From Porites lobata (Eukaryota; Cnidaria; Anthozoa; Scleractinia; Poritidae), in the NCBI GenBank assembly GCA_942486035.1, contig CALNXK010000100.1:1348501-1412500 (forward strand): 64,000 nucleotides of DNA, given 5' to 3'. Below the pieces are notes generated by a model. That model made no database searches, had not been told where the DNA came from, and saw only the letters and a program-made list of their open reading frames with translations. A program made the position numbers and the translations under genes. The number at the start of each line of letters is the position of its first letter. Within the stretch, counting starts at the first letter, position 1. Below, one piece after another: positions 11,591 through 25,171 of this stretch.

Positions 11591-13023
11591 CTGTCAAAAA
11601 ACGTAGTCTACGTGATTTATATGCCGCGAAGGACGTTACTTTGTAAAGGACAAGAACCTGACCTTATACTTCATATATACAGCTATATCGAGCAAGGATG
11701 TCGGAAAAAGTGCACGCGACAAACCCGAAATGCAATGTGGGTGGTTTTAAGTTCACTGTTCTTTAAAGAAATTTAAAAGAATTGGTACGAAAGGTCGTGG
11801 AAATGTGCGTGCGAGTGCTAAAGGAAAGCAACAAAAGTAGGTTCAACAAGTACAGTCGTCAGAAACACTGTATTGATCATATCCCACATTACCTTTCGGG
11901 ATTGTCGCGTGCACATTTTTCCGACAATCTTTCTCGAAGTAGCTGTATATAACAACACTGCCGGGTGTAAAAGGGCCTTTCAGTCTAATTCAAAATCCTA
12001 AACTCAGTAGCCTCGCAGGTCTTCAAAACCTCTGATTTAATTGGACCTTTATGGTCGCAGCTTTTTTGTTTTCTTCCTTGGTTCCATTGTTAACTTTGGT
12101 GTCATTATTTTCCCAGCCAATCCCATGAGGGCTTTTAACAGATCAAAGGTCGCCCCTGACGTTGCTACCAAATTGCCTGACAGTTGCTATTCGTTCTAAG
12201 CTGGGAAGAGTCGAGGCAGGTCCAGCCAGAGCTACAAAGCTAATTTTGATTCTGATTTAGCCCTAGATATTTGTCAAGAAAGTGGTGTGCGTCGGTTAAA
12301 CAGGTTGGCCTTCAGTCTTTGGTGGTTGGTAGAAGCGCAACTCAAATGAAAGTTGGGTTCAATTAAAAGGCGAGTTGCAAGCAAGGACCCAAGCCGCAGA
12401 TTTACAGTGCGACTACTCCAACCGGGTCACTTGGAAAAAGATTATCCAATCCCAACGTTTTTTCGGAAAACAGAAAATTCTCACTTTTTTTGGAAAGGAC
12501 CACTAAAATTCAAGGTTCAGCTATAGAACCATTGAAAAGTTAAAATATTCAACCGTTTGAACTTACTTCGCCTCTGGGGAAGCAGCCCTCAAAATTCTTC
12601 ATGTTTATTGGTCCGTTTGCAAAAAACCTTGAGAATCTTTTGTTTTCATAGAAAGTTGTGATTGGATAATCTTCTTTCAGGTGTCCCGGTTCGAGAAGTC
12701 GCACTGAAATACTTCTGGCAAATAATGTATCTATGAATCCTGGGTCAGGCTCTGCTCCTTGAACCAGTGTGAAAAACTTTAGAAGGCTTGGGCTTTTGTC
12801 TCGCATTCCATCGATTATACCTCACCTTGGAGGTCTCTAATGTTAATGGGAATATGGACGATCTTGCATCCAGAAGTAGGAACGCACTGAATGCTCAGCT
12901 GAATGCACCCACCAAAGCCAAAACGTAATATGGATAAAAAAACAAACTATTGAATTTCCTTAAAACAAACAAAAAACGTTAAGATATTGTTAGCGGGTAA
13001 ACAGTTTTGATAAATCTTGTTAC

Positions 13024-13200
13024 CTGTCCTTTTAATTTCGGCTTTGGCTGCTTCTTCTTGGCTTGTATTGTCTTCTTTTTCTTGAGCTGCTGTTAATGTT
13101 AGTTCAGCTGAAGCAGGGGCCATAATTGAGTTACCCCTAATAAAGCTGCTGCCTGATGCTTGTCCTTGTGAATTTGCCTTACTACTGCTCTGGTGCAAAC
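13024..13200 (-). CDS. Array exon A5
   Basis: 177 nt, phase 1-1, type II. Nearly identical to A3 but ending KRTG, with donor AGGACAG|GTAAC. Confidence 0.7.
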
Positions 13201-13885
13201 CTGGGTAGGCAGACGAACATACAGATGCAAGAAAAACGTATAAATATGTTTGCCAACACGCTGTATTTTAACAGGCAATGGGGAGGAGGGTGGAGGGAGC
13301 TTTTTTTGTGACCCCCTCATCCAACAATTTTTGGTGTCTATTAATCGTGTTGTGCTGATAAACCGTTGTGTATTATAATTGAAGTGGACTTCCTAAAACG
13401 CGAATTGCTACAAATCCTTGATTGTGACTCGTGAATACACATACATTGAACAAATTAAGTCACTTTTGATAAACAGTGTTTTTTGTTTTGCTTTTTCTTT
13501 TTCAGCTAGCAAGGGCAAGCGCGAGGTTGAGCGTCACGTGCAATATATATTTTGTAAAGGCATAAAATTAAAAATACGACTAAAAAATCATAACCCTTTA
13601 ATATGAATATCTCATTCATTTAAAGTAACATTTCATAAATTGTAATGCAGTATCAAATGGCCAATAAAGCCAAGTCATGCGGGATCTTTTCCTTTAAGTT
13701 CTTTTTTTCAATCTAACGATACTTAACTGCCGGCTATAATGGTGCCTATCTTACTAGAAGTCCTATATATTTGATTGTGGCATGAGTGTATTTCTTCGTT
13801 ACGTGTAAGAAATTTAATTGGTTTTAAAAAATGCTAAATACATTAACCGAAATTCAAGTCGCTAATATAGGTGTAGTCCCATTAC

Positions 13886-14002
13886 CTGTCTGGTTGTATG
13901 GAGCACGTCTTCGCTTTTTTGCATGTTCCCGTCTTGTACTTCTGTCCTTCACCTTGTTTTCGAAAGCTAGTCCCTGCGATATTAAGTTTGCTAAAATCCC
14001 AC
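13886..14002 (-). CDS. Array exon B5
   Basis: 117 nt, phase 1-1, type II, nearly identical to B3. The acceptor tract is cattttttgacag. Confidence 0.7.
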
Positions 14003-15433
14003 CTGTCAAAAAATGTAGTCTACGTGATTTATATGCCGCCAAGGACGTTACTCTGTAAAGGACAAGAACCTGACTTTATACTTTATATATACAGCTATTT
14101 CGAGCAAGGATGTCGGAAAAAGTGCACGCGACAATCCCGAAATGCATTGTGGGCGGTTTTAAGTTCACTGTTCTTTAAAGAAATTTAAAAGAATTGCGAC
14201 GAAAGGCCGTGGAAATGTGTTTGCGAGTGCTATAGGACAGCAACAAAAGTAGGTTCGATAGGTGCAGTCGTCACAAACACTGTATTGATCATATCCCACA
14301 TTACCTTTCGGGATTGTCGCGTGCACATTTTTCCGACAACCTTTCTCGAAGTAGCTGTATATAACAACACTGCCGGGTGTAAAAGGGCCTTTAAGTCTAA
14401 TACAAGATCCTAAACTCAGTAGCCTCGCAGGTCTTCAGAACCTCTGATTTAATTGGACCTTTATGGTCCAGCTCTTCTGTTTTCTTCCTTGGTTCGATTG
14501 TTAACTTTGGTCTCATTATTTTCCCAGCCAATCCCATGAGGGCTTTTAACAGATCAAAGGTCGCCCCTGACTTTGCTACCAAATTGCCTGACAGTTGCTA
14601 TTCGTTCTAAGCTGGGAAGAGTCGAGGCAGGTCCAGCCAGAGCTACAAAGCTAATTTTGATTCTGATTTAGCCCTAGATATTTGTCAAGAAAGTGGTGTG
14701 CGTCGGTTAAACAGGTTGGCCCTCAGTCTTTGGTCGTTGTAGAAGCGCAACTCAAATGAAAGTTGGGTTCAATTATAAGGCGAGTTGCAAGCCAGGACCC
14801 AAGCCGCAGATTTACAGTGCGACTAATCCAACCGGGTCACTTGGAAAAAGATTATCCAATCCCAATGTTTTTTCGGAAAACAGAAGATTCTCACTTTCTT
14901 TGGAAAGGACCACTAAAAGTCAAGGTTCAGCTATAGAACCGTTGAAAAGTTAAAATATTCAACCGTCTGAACTTACTTCGCCTCTCGGGGAGCAGCCCTC
15001 AAAATTCTTCATGTTTATTGGTCCGTTTGCAAAAATCCTTGAGAATCTTTTGTTTTCAAAAAACGTTGTGATTGGATAATCTTCTTTCAGGTGTCCCGGT
15101 TCGAGAAGTCGCACTGAAATACTTCTGGCAAATAATGTATCTATGAATCCTGGGTCAGGCTCTGCTCCTTGAACCAGTGTGAAAAACTTTAGAAGGCTTG
15201 GGCTTTTGTCTCGCATTCCATCGATTATACCTCACCTTGGAGGTCTCTAATATTAATGGGAATATGAACGATCTTGCATCGAGAAGTAGGAACGCACTGA
15301 ATGCTCAGCTGAATGCACCCACCAAAGCCAAAACGTAATATGGATAAAAAAACAAACTATTGAATTTCCTTAAAACAAACAAAAAACGTTAAGATATTGT
15401 TAGCGGGTAAACAGTTTTGATAAATCTTGTTAC

Positions 15434-15610
15434 CTTTGCTTTTAATTTCGGCTTTGCCTGCTTCTTCTTGGCTTGTATTGTCTTCTTTTTCTTGAGCTGC
15501 TGTTAATGTTAGTTCAGCTGAAGCAGGGGCCATAATTGAGTTACCCCTAATGAAGCTGCTGCCTGATGCTTGTCCTTGTGAATTTGCCTTACTACTGCTC
15601 TGGTTCAAAC
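15434..15610 (-). CDS. Array exon A6
   Basis: 177 nt, phase 1-1, type II with small changes (starts GLNQSS, has EEAGKAE, ends KSKG). It sits in the mosaic unit whose exon B is type I. Confidence 0.7.
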
Positions 15611-16297
15611 CTGGGTAGGCAGACGAACATACAGATACAAGAAAAACGTATAAATATGTTTGCCAACACGCTGTATTTTAACAGGCAATGGGGAGGGGGG
15701 TGGAGGGAGCTTTTTTTGTGACCCCCTGATCCAACAATTTTTGGTGTCTATTAATCGTTTTGTGCTGATAAACCGTTTTGTATTATTATGATTCAAGTGT
15801 ACTTCCCGAAACGCGAATTGCTACAAATCCTTGATTGTGACTCGTGAATACACATACATTGAAAAAATTAAGTTACTTTTGATAAACAGTGTTTTTTGTT
15901 TTGCTTTTTCTTTTTCAGCGAGCAAGGGCAAGCGCGAGGTTGAGCGTCACGTGCAACATATATTTTGTAAAGGCACAAAATTAAAAATACGACTAAAAAA
16001 ACATAACCCGTTAATATGAATATCTCATTCATTTAAAGTAACATTTCATAAACTGTAATGCAGTATCGCGTGGCCAATAAAGCCAAGAAATGCGGGATCT
16101 TTTCCTTTAAGTTCTTTTTTCCCATCTAACGATACTTAACTGCCGGCCATAATGGTGCCTATCTTACTAGAAGTCCTATATATTTGATTGTGGCATGAGT
16201 GTATTTCTTCGTCACGTGTAAGAAATTTAATTGATTTCAAAAATGCTGAACACATTAACCGAAATTCAAGTCGCTAATATAGGTGTAGTCCCATTAC

Positions 16298-16414
16298 CTG
16301 TCCTGTTGTATGGAGAACGTCTTCGATATTTTGCATCTTCCTGACTTGCATCAGTGTCTTTAGCCTTGTTTTCGAAAGCACGTCGCTGCCATTTTACGTT
16401 AACTGTACTCTCAC
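16298..16414 (-). CDS. Array exon B6
   Basis: 117 nt, phase 1-1, type I variant with SQEDAKYRRRSPYNRTG. It matches B7 although the neighbouring exon A6 is type II. Confidence 0.7.
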
Positions 16415-17871
16415 CTGTGAAAAAAGGTAGTCTACGTGATTTATATCCTGCCAAGGACGTTACTCTGTAAAGGACAAGAACCTGACTTTATACTTTATAT
16501 ATACAGCTATATCGAGCAAGGATGTCGGAAAAAGTGCACGCGACAATCCCGAAATGCATTGTGGGCGGTTTTAAGTTCACTGTTCTTTAAAGAAATTTAA
16601 AAGAATTGGTACGAAAGACCGTGGAAATGTGTGTGCGTGTGCTAAAGGAAGGCAACAAAAGTAGGTTCGACAGGTACAGTCGTCAGAAACACTGTATTGA
16701 TCATATCCCACATTACCTTTCGGGATTGTCGCGTGCACATTTTACCGACAACCTTTCTAGAGGTAGCTGTATATAACAACACTGCCGGGTGTAAAAGGGC
16801 CTTTCAGTCTAATACAAGATCCTAAACTCAGTAGCCTCGCAGGTCTTCAGAACATCTGATTTAATTAGACCTTTATGGTCGCAGCTCTTTTGTTTTCTTC
16901 CTTGGTTCCATTGTTAACTTTGGTGTCATTATTTTCCCAGCCAATCCCATGAGGGCTTTTAACAGATCAGAGGTCGCCCCTGACTTTGCTACCAAATTGC
17001 CTGACAGTTGCTATTCGTTCTGAGCTGGGAAGAGTCGAGGCAGGTCCACCCAGAGCTACAAAGCTAATTTTGATTCTGATTTAGCCCTAGATATTTGTCA
17101 AGAAAGTGGTGTGCGTCGGTTAAACAGGTTGGCCTTCAGTCTTTGGTGGTTGGTAGAAGCGCAACTCAAATGAAAGTTGGGTTCAATTATAAGGCGAGTT
17201 GCAAGCCAGGACCCAAGCCGCAGATTTACAGTGCGACTACTCCAACCGGGTCACTTGGAAAAAGATTATCCAATCCAAACGTTTTTTCGGAAAACAGAAG
17301 ATTCTCACTTTTATTGGAAAGGACCACTGAAATTCAAGGTTCAGCTATAGGACCGTTGAAAAGTTAAAATATTCAACCGTTTGAACTTACTTTGCCTCTC
17401 AGGAAGCAGCCCTCAAAATTCTTCATGTTTATTGGTCCGTTTGCAAAAAACCTTGAGAATCTTTTGTTTTCAAAAAACGTTGTGATTGGATAATCTTCTT
17501 TCAGGTGTCCCGGTTCGAGAAGTCGCACTGAAGTACGTCTGGCAAATAATGTATCTATGAATCCTGGGTCAGGCTCTGCTCCTTGAACCAGTGTAAAAGA
17601 CGTTAGAAGGCTTGGGCTTTTCACGTGTCTCGCATTCCATCGATTATACCTCTCCTTGGAGGTCTCTCAGGTATACACTTCACTCTTAATATTAATGACA
17701 ATATGAACGATCTTGCATCCGGAAGTAGGAAGGTACTGAATGCTCAGCTGAATGCACCCACCAACGCCAAAACGTAATATGGATAAAAAAACAAACTATT
17801 AAATTTCTTTAAGCAAACGAAAAACGTTAACATATTGTTAGCGGGTAAACAGTTTTGATAAATCTTGTTAC

Positions 17872-18048
17872 CTGTGCTTTTAATTTCGGCTTTGGCTGCT
17901 TCTTCTTGGCTTGTATTGTCTTCTTTTTCTTGAGTTGGTGTTAATGTTAGTTCAGCTGAAGCAGGGGGCATAATTGAGTTACCCCTAATAAAGCTTCTGC
18001 TTGATGCTTGTCCTTGTGAATTTACCTTACTACTGCTCTGGTGCAAAC
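17872..18048 (-). CDS. Array exon A7
   Basis: 177 nt, phase 1-1, type I. The translated sequence is identical to A8, 2.4 kb away, which points to a very recent unit duplication. Confidence 0.7.
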
Positions 18049-18697
18049 CTGGGTAGATAGACGAACATACAGATACAAAAAAAATGTATAAATATATTTG
18101 CCAATACGCTGTATTTGAACAGGGAGGGGGTTGGGGGAAGCTTATTTTTGTGACCCCGTGATCCAACAATTTTTGGTGTCTTTATTGTAATTGAAGTGGC
18201 CTTCCTGAAACGCGAATTCTTAAAATCCTTGATTGTGAGTCGTGAATACACATACATTGAACAATTTAAGTCACTTTTGATAAACACTGTTGTTTTGTTT
18301 TGCTTTTTTTTCTAGCGAGAAAAAGCAACCGCGAAGTTGAGCGTTAAGTGCAACATATATTTTGTAAAGGCATAAAATTGAAAATACGACTAAAAAACAG
18401 GCATAACCCGAAAATATGAATATCTCATTCATTTAAAGTAACATTTCAAAAACTGTAATGCAGTATCGCGTGGCCAATAAAGCCAAGTCATGCAGGATCT
18501 TTTCTTTTAAGTTCTTTTTTCCCATCTAACGATACTTAACTGCCGGCTATAATGGTGCCTATCTTACTAGAAGTCCTATATATTTGATCGTGGCATGAGT
18601 GTATTTCTTCGTCACGTGTAAGAAATTTAATTGATTTCAAAAATGCTGAACACATTAACCGAAATTCAAGTCGCTAATATAGGTGTAGTCCCATTAC

Positions 18698-18814
18698 CTG
18701 TCCTGTTGTATGGAGAACGTCTTCGATATTTTGCATCTTCCTGACTTGCATCAGTGTCTTTAGCCTTGTTTTCGAAAGCACGTCGCTGCCATTTTACGTT
18801 AACTGTACTCTCAC
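18698..18814 (-). CDS. Array exon B7
   Basis: 117 nt, phase 1-1, same variant as B6 (SQEDAKYRRRSPYNRTG). Confidence 0.7.
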
Positions 18815-20269
18815 CTGTGAAAAAAGGTAGTCTACGTGATTTATATCCTGCCAAGGACGTTACTCTGTAAAGGACAAGAACCTGACTTTATACTTTATAT
18901 ATACAGCTATTTCGAGAAAGGTTGTCGGAAAAAGTGCACGCGACAATCCCGAAAGGCATTGTGGTTGGTTTTAAGTTCACTGTTCTTTAAAGAAATTTGA
19001 AAGAATTGGTACGAAAGGCCGTGGAAATGTGTTTGCGAGTGCTAAAGGAAAGCAACAAAAGTAGGTTCGACAGGTACAGTCGTCAGAAACAGTGTATTGA
19101 TCATATCCCACATTACCTTTCGGGATTGTCGCGTGCGCATTTTTTCGACAACCTTTCTCGAAATAGCTGTATATAACAACACTGCCGGGTGTAAAAGGGC
19201 CTGTCAGTCTAATACAAAATCCTAAACTCAGTAGCCTCGCACGTCTTCAGAACCTCTGATTTAATTGGACCTTTACGGTCGCAGCTCTTTTGTTTTCTTC
19301 CTTGGTTCCATTGTTAACTTTGGTGTCATTATTTTCCCAGCCAATCCCATGAGGGCTTTTAACAGATCAGAGGTCGCCCCTGACTTTGCTACCAAATTGC
19401 CTAACAGTTGCTATTCGTTCTGAGCTGGGAAGAGTCGAGGCAGGTCCACCCAGAGCTACAAAGCTAATTTTGATTCTGATTTAGCCCTAGATATTTGTCA
19501 AGAAAGTGGTGTGCGTCGGTTAAACAGGTTGGCCTTCAGTCTTTGGTGGTTGGTAGAAGCGCAACTCAAATGAAAGTTGGGTTCAATTATAAGGCGAGTT
19601 GCAAGCCAGGACCCAAGCCGCAGATTTACAGTGCGACTACTCCAACCGGGTCACTTGGAAAAAGATTATCCAATCCAAACGTTTTTTCGGAAAACAGAAG
19701 ATTCTCACTTTTATTGGAAAGGACCACTGAAATTCAAGGTTCAGCTATAGGACCGTTGAAAAGTTAAAATATTCAACCGTTTGAACTTACTTTGCCTCTC
19801 AGGAAGCAGCCCTCAAAATTCTTCATGTTTATTGGTCCGTTTGCAAAAAACCTTGAGAATCTTTTGTTTTCAAAAAACGTTGTGATTGGATAATCTTCTT
19901 TCAGGTGTCCCGGTTCGAGAAGTCGCACTGAAGTACGTCTGGCAAATAATGTATCTATGAATCCTGGGTCAGGCTCTGCTCCTTGAACCAGTGTAAAAGA
20001 CGTTAGAAGGCTTGGGCTTTTCACGTGTCTCGCATTCCATCGATTATACCTCTCCTTGGAGGTCTCTCAGGTATACACTTCACTCTTAATATTAATGACA
20101 ATATGAACGATCTTGCATCCGGAAGTAGGAAGGTACTGAATGCTCAGCTGAATGCACCCACCAACGCCAAAACGTAATATGGATAAAAACAAACTATTAA
20201 ATTTCTTTAAGCAAACGAAAAACGTTAACATATTGTTAGCGGGTAAACAGTTTTGATAAATCTTGTTAC

Positions 20270-20446
20270 CTGTGCTTTTAATTTCGGCTTTGGCTGCTTC
20301 TTCTTGGCTTGTATTGTCTTCTTTTTCTTGAGTTGGTGTTAATGTTAGTTCAGCTGAAGCAGGGGGCATAATTGAGTTACCCCTAATAAAGCTTCTGCTT
20401 GATGCTTGTCCTTGTGAATTTACCTTACTACTGCTCTGGTGCAAAC
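20270..20446 (-). CDS. Array exon A8
   Basis: 177 nt, phase 1-1, type I, same peptide as A7. The unit differs from unit 7 by only a few bases, for example a shorter A run near 20185. Confidence 0.7.
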
Positions 20447-21095
20447 CTGGGTAGATAGACGAACATACAGATACAAAAAAAATGTATAAATATATTTGCC
20501 AATACGCTGTATTTGAACAGGGAGGGGGTTGGGGGAAGCTTATTTTTGTGACCCCGTGATCCAACAATTTTTGGTGTCTTTATTGTAATTGAAGTGGCCT
20601 TCCTGAAACGCGAATTCTTAAAATCCTTGATTGTGAGTCGTGAATACACATACATTGAACAATTTAAGTCACTTTTGATAAACACTGTTGTTTTGTTTTG
20701 CTTTTTTTTCTAGCGAGAAAAAGCAACCGCGAAGTTGAGCGTTAAGTGCAACATATATTTTGTAAAGGCATAAAATTGAAAATACGACTAAAAAACAGGC
20801 ATAACCCGAAAATATGAATATCTCATTCATTTAAAGTAACATTTCAAAAACTGTAATGCAGTATCGCGTGGCCAATAAAGCCAAGTCATGCAGGATCTTT
20901 TCTTTTAAGTTCTTTTTTCCCATCTAACGATACTTAACTGCCGGCTATAATGGTGCCTATCTTACTAGAAGTCCTATATATTTGATCGTGGCATGAGTGT
21001 ATTTCTTCGTCACGTGTAAGAAATTTAATTGATTTCAAAAATGCTGAATGCATTAACCGAAATTCAAGTCGCTAATATAGGTGTAGTCCCATTAC

Positions 21096-21212
21096 CTGTC
21101 CGGTTGTATGGAGCACGTCTTCGGTATTGTGCATGTTCTCGACTTGCATCAGTGTCTTTCGCCTTGTTTTCGAAAGCTCGTCTCTGCCATTTTACGTTTA
21201 CTGTACTCTCAC
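21096..21212 (-). CDS. Array exon B8
   Basis: 117 nt, phase 1-1, type I with SREHAQYRRRAPYNRTG, like B4. Confidence 0.7.
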
Positions 21213-22645
21213 CTGTGAAAAAACGTAGTCTACGTGATTTATATGCCGCGAAGTACGTTACTCTGTAAAGGACAAGAACCTGACTTTATACTTTATATAT
21301 ACAGCTATTTCGAGCAAGGATGTCGGAAAAAGTGCACGCGACAATCCCGAAATGCAATGTGGGTGGTTTTATGTTCACTGTTCTTTAAAGAAATTTAAAA
21401 GAATTGGTACGAAAGGTCGTGGAAATGTGCGTGCGAGTGCTAAAGGAAAGCAACAAAAGTAGGTTCAACAGGTACAGTCGTCAGAAACACTGTATTGATC
21501 ATATCCCACATTACCTTTCGGGATTGTCGCGTGCACATTTTTCCGACAACCTTTCTCGAAGTAGCTGTATATAACAACACTGCCGGGTGTAAAAGGGCCT
21601 GTCAGTCTAATACAAAATCCTAAACTCAGTAGCCTCGCACGTCTTCAGAACCTCTGATTTAATTGGACCTTTACGGTCGCAGCTCTTTTGTTTTCTTCCT
21701 TGGTTCCATTGTTAACTTTGGTGTCATTATTTTCCCAGCCAATCCCATGAGGGCTTTTAACAGATCAAAGGTCGCCCCTGACTTTGCTACCAAATTGCCT
21801 GACAGTTGCTATTCGTTCTAAGCTGGGAAGAGTCGAGGCAGGTCCAGCCAGAGCTACAACGCTAATTTTGATTCTGATTTAGCCCTAGATATTTGTCAAG
21901 AAAGTGGTGTGCGTCGGTTAAACAGGTTGGCCCTCAGTCTTTGGTCGTTGGTAGAAGCGCAACTCAAATGAAAGTTGGGTTCAATTATAAGGGGAGTTGC
22001 AAGCCAGGACCCAAGCCGCAGATTTACAGTGCGACTACTCCAACCGGGTCACTTGGAAAAAGATTATCCAATCCCAACGTTTTTTCGGAAAACAGAAGAA
22101 ACTCATTTTTTTTGGAAAGGACCACTAAAATTCAAGGTTCATCTATAGGACCGTTGAAAAGTTAAAATATTCAACCGTTTGAACTTACTTTGCCTCTCAG
22201 GAAGCAGCCCTCAAAATTCTTCATGTTTATTGGTCTGTTTGCAAAAAACCTTGAGAATCTTTTGTTTTCAAAAAACGTTGTGATTGGATAATCTTCTTTC
22301 AGGTGTCCCGGTTCGAGAAGTCGCACTGAAATACTTCTGGCAAATAATGTATCTATGAATCCTGGGTCAGGCTCTGCTCCTTGAACCAGTGTGAAAAACT
22401 TTAGAAGGCTTGGGCTTTTGTCTCGCATTCCATCGATTATACCTCACCTTGGAGGTCTCTAATGTTAATGGGAATATGAACGATCTTGCATCGAGAAGTA
22501 GGAACGCACTGAATGCGCAGCTGAATGCACCCACCAAAGCCAAAAGGTAATATGGATAAAAAAACAAACTATTGAATTTCCTTAAAACAAACAAAAAACG
22601 TTAACATATTGTTAGCGGGTAAACAGTTTTGTTAAATCTTGTTAC

Positions 22646-22822
22646 CTGTGCTTTTAATTTCGGCTTTGGCTGCTTCTTCTTGGCTTGTATTGTCTTCTTT
22701 TTCTTGAGCTGCTGTTAATGCTACTTCAGCTGAAGCAGGGGCCATAATTGAGTTACCCCTAATAAAGCTGCTGCCTGATGCTTGTCCTTGTGAATTTGCC
22801 TTACTACTGCTCTGGTTCAAAC
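22646..22822 (-). CDS. Array exon A9
   Basis: 177 nt, phase 1-1, type II with AEVALTAAQ in place of AELTLTAAQ. Splice sites are intact. Confidence 0.7.
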
Positions 22823-23209
22823 CTGGGTAGGCAGACGAACATACAGATACAAGAAAGACGTATAAATATGTTTGCCAACACGCTGTATTTTAACAGGGAA
22901 TGGGGAGGGGGGTGGAGGGAGCTTTTTTTGTGACCCCCTGATCCAACAATTTTTGGTGTCTATTAAACGTTTTGTGCTGATAAACCGTTGTGTATTATAA
23001 TTGAAGTGGACTTCCTGAAACGCGAATTGCTACAAATCCTTGACTGTGACTCGTGAATACACATACATTGAAAAAATTAACTCACTTTTGATAAACAGTG
23101 TTTTTTGTTTTGCTTTTTCTTTTTCAGCGAGCAAGGGCAAGCGCGATAAAGGCAGAAAACTAAAAATACGACTAAAAACACATAACCCGTTAATATGAAT
23201 ATCTCATTC

Positions 23210-23342
23210 ATTGAAAGTAACATTAAAAGTATTTAGAGCATTTAAAGTAACATTTAAGCATTAACATTTAAAGCTTTTAAAGCATTTAAAGCATTAAAGC
23301 ATTAAAGCATTTAAAGTAAATTAAAAGCATTTAAAGTAACAT
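23210..23342. repeat. Short AT-rich tandem expansion unique to array unit 9
   Basis: About a dozen imperfect repeats around GCATTTAAAG replace the single TCATTTAAAGTAACATTTC found in other units. This explains why unit 9 is about 100 bp longer. A nearby stretch (GGTTGAGCGTCACGTGC) present in the other units is deleted. Confidence 0.8.
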
Positions 23343-23596
23343 TTCATAAACTGTAATGCAGTATCGCGTGGCCAATAAAGCCAAGTCATGCGGGATCTTT
23401 TCCTTTAAGTTCTTTTTTTCCATCTAATGATACTTAACTGCCGGCTATAATGGTGCCTATCTTACTAGAAGTCCTATATATTTGATTGTGGCATGAGTGT
23501 ATTTCTTCGTTACGTCTAAGAAATTTAATTGATTTTAAAAAATGCTGAATACATTAACCGAAAATCAAGTCGCTAATATAGGTGTAGTCCCATTAC

Positions 23597-23713
23597 CTGT
23601 CCGGTTGTATGGAGCACGTCTTCGCTTTTTTGCATGTTTTCGACTTGTATCTCTGTCCTTCACCTGGCTTTCGAAAGCTAGTCCCTGCGATATTAAGTTT
23701 GCTAAAATCCCAC
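23597..23713 (-). CDS. Array exon B9
   Basis: 117 nt, phase 1-1, type II, with AFESQVKD and SRKHAKKRRRAPYNRTG. This is the B exon nearest the TPR exon. Confidence 0.7.
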
Positions 23714-25171
23714 CTGTCAAAAAACGTAGTCTACGTGATTTATATGCCGCGAAGGACGTTACTCTGTAAAGGACAAGAACCTGACTTTATACTTTATATA
23801 TACAGTTATTTCGAGCAAGGATGTCGGAAAAAGTGCACGCGACAATCCCGAAATGCATTGTGGGTGGTTTTAAGTTCACTGTTCTTTAAAGAAATTTAAA
23901 AGAATTGGTACGAAAGGTCGTGGAAATGTGTTTGCGAGTGCTAAAGGAAAGCAACAAAAGTAGGTTCGATAGGAACAATCGTCAGAAACACTGTATTGAT
24001 CATATCCCACATTACCTTTCGGGATTGTCGCGTGCACATTTTTCCGACAACCTTTCTCGAAATAGCTGTATGTAACAACACTGCCGGGTGTAAAAGGGCC
24101 TTTTAGTCTAATACAAGATCCTAAACTCAGTAGCCTCGCAGGTCTTCAGAACCTCTGATTTAATTGGACCTTTATGGTCGCAGCTCTTTTGTTTTCTTCC
24201 TTGGTTCCATTGTTAACTTTGGTGTCATTATTTTCCCAGCCAATCCCATGAGGGCTTTTAACAGATCAAAGGTCGCCCCTGACTTTGCTACCAAATTGCC
24301 TGACACTTGCTATTCGTTCTAAGCTGGGAAGAGTCGAGGCAGGTCCAGCCAGAGCTACAACGCTAATTTTGATTCTGATTTAGCCCTAGATATTTGTCAA
24401 GAAAGTGGTGTGCGTCGGTTAAACAGGTTGGCCCTCAGTCTTTGGTCGTTGGTAGAAGCGCAACTCAAATGAAAGTTGGGTTCTATTATAAGGCGAGTTG
24501 CAAGCCAGGACCCAAGCCGCAGATTTACAGTTCGACTACTCCAACCGGGTCACTTGGAAAAAGATTATCCAATCCCAACGTTTTTTCGGAAAACAGAAGA
24601 TTCTCACTTTTTTTGGAAAGGACCACTAAAATTCAAGGTTCAGCTATAGGACCGTTGAAAAGTTAAAATATTCAACCGTTTGAACTTACTTTGCCTCTCA
24701 GGAAGCAGCCCTCAAAATTCTTCATGTTTATTGGTCCGTTTGCAAAAAACCTTGAGAATCCTTTGTTTTCAAAAAACGTTGTGATTGGATAATCTTCTTT
24801 CAGGTGTCCCGGTTCGAGAAGTCGCACTGAAGTACTTCTGGTAAATAATGTATCTATGAATCCTGGGTCAGGCTCTGCTCCTTGAACCAGTGTGAAAAAC
24901 TTTAGAAGGCTTGGGCTTTTCATGTGTCTCGCATTTCATCGATTATACTTCACCTTGGAGGTCTCTCAGGTATACACTTCACTCCTAATGTTAATGTGAA
25001 TGTAAACGATCTTGCATCCAGAAGTAGGAACGCACTGAATGCTCAGCTGAATGCACCCACCAAAGCCAAAACGTAATATGGATAAAAAAACAAACTTTTG
25101 AATTTCCTTAAAAGAAACGAAAAACGTTAACATGTTGTTAGCGGGTAAACAGTTTTGATAAATCTTGTTAC

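Noticed and set aside
2762..25000. CRISPR-like array
   Set aside because: Units are 2.4 kb with no short regular repeat-spacer pattern, and the sequence is eukaryotic.
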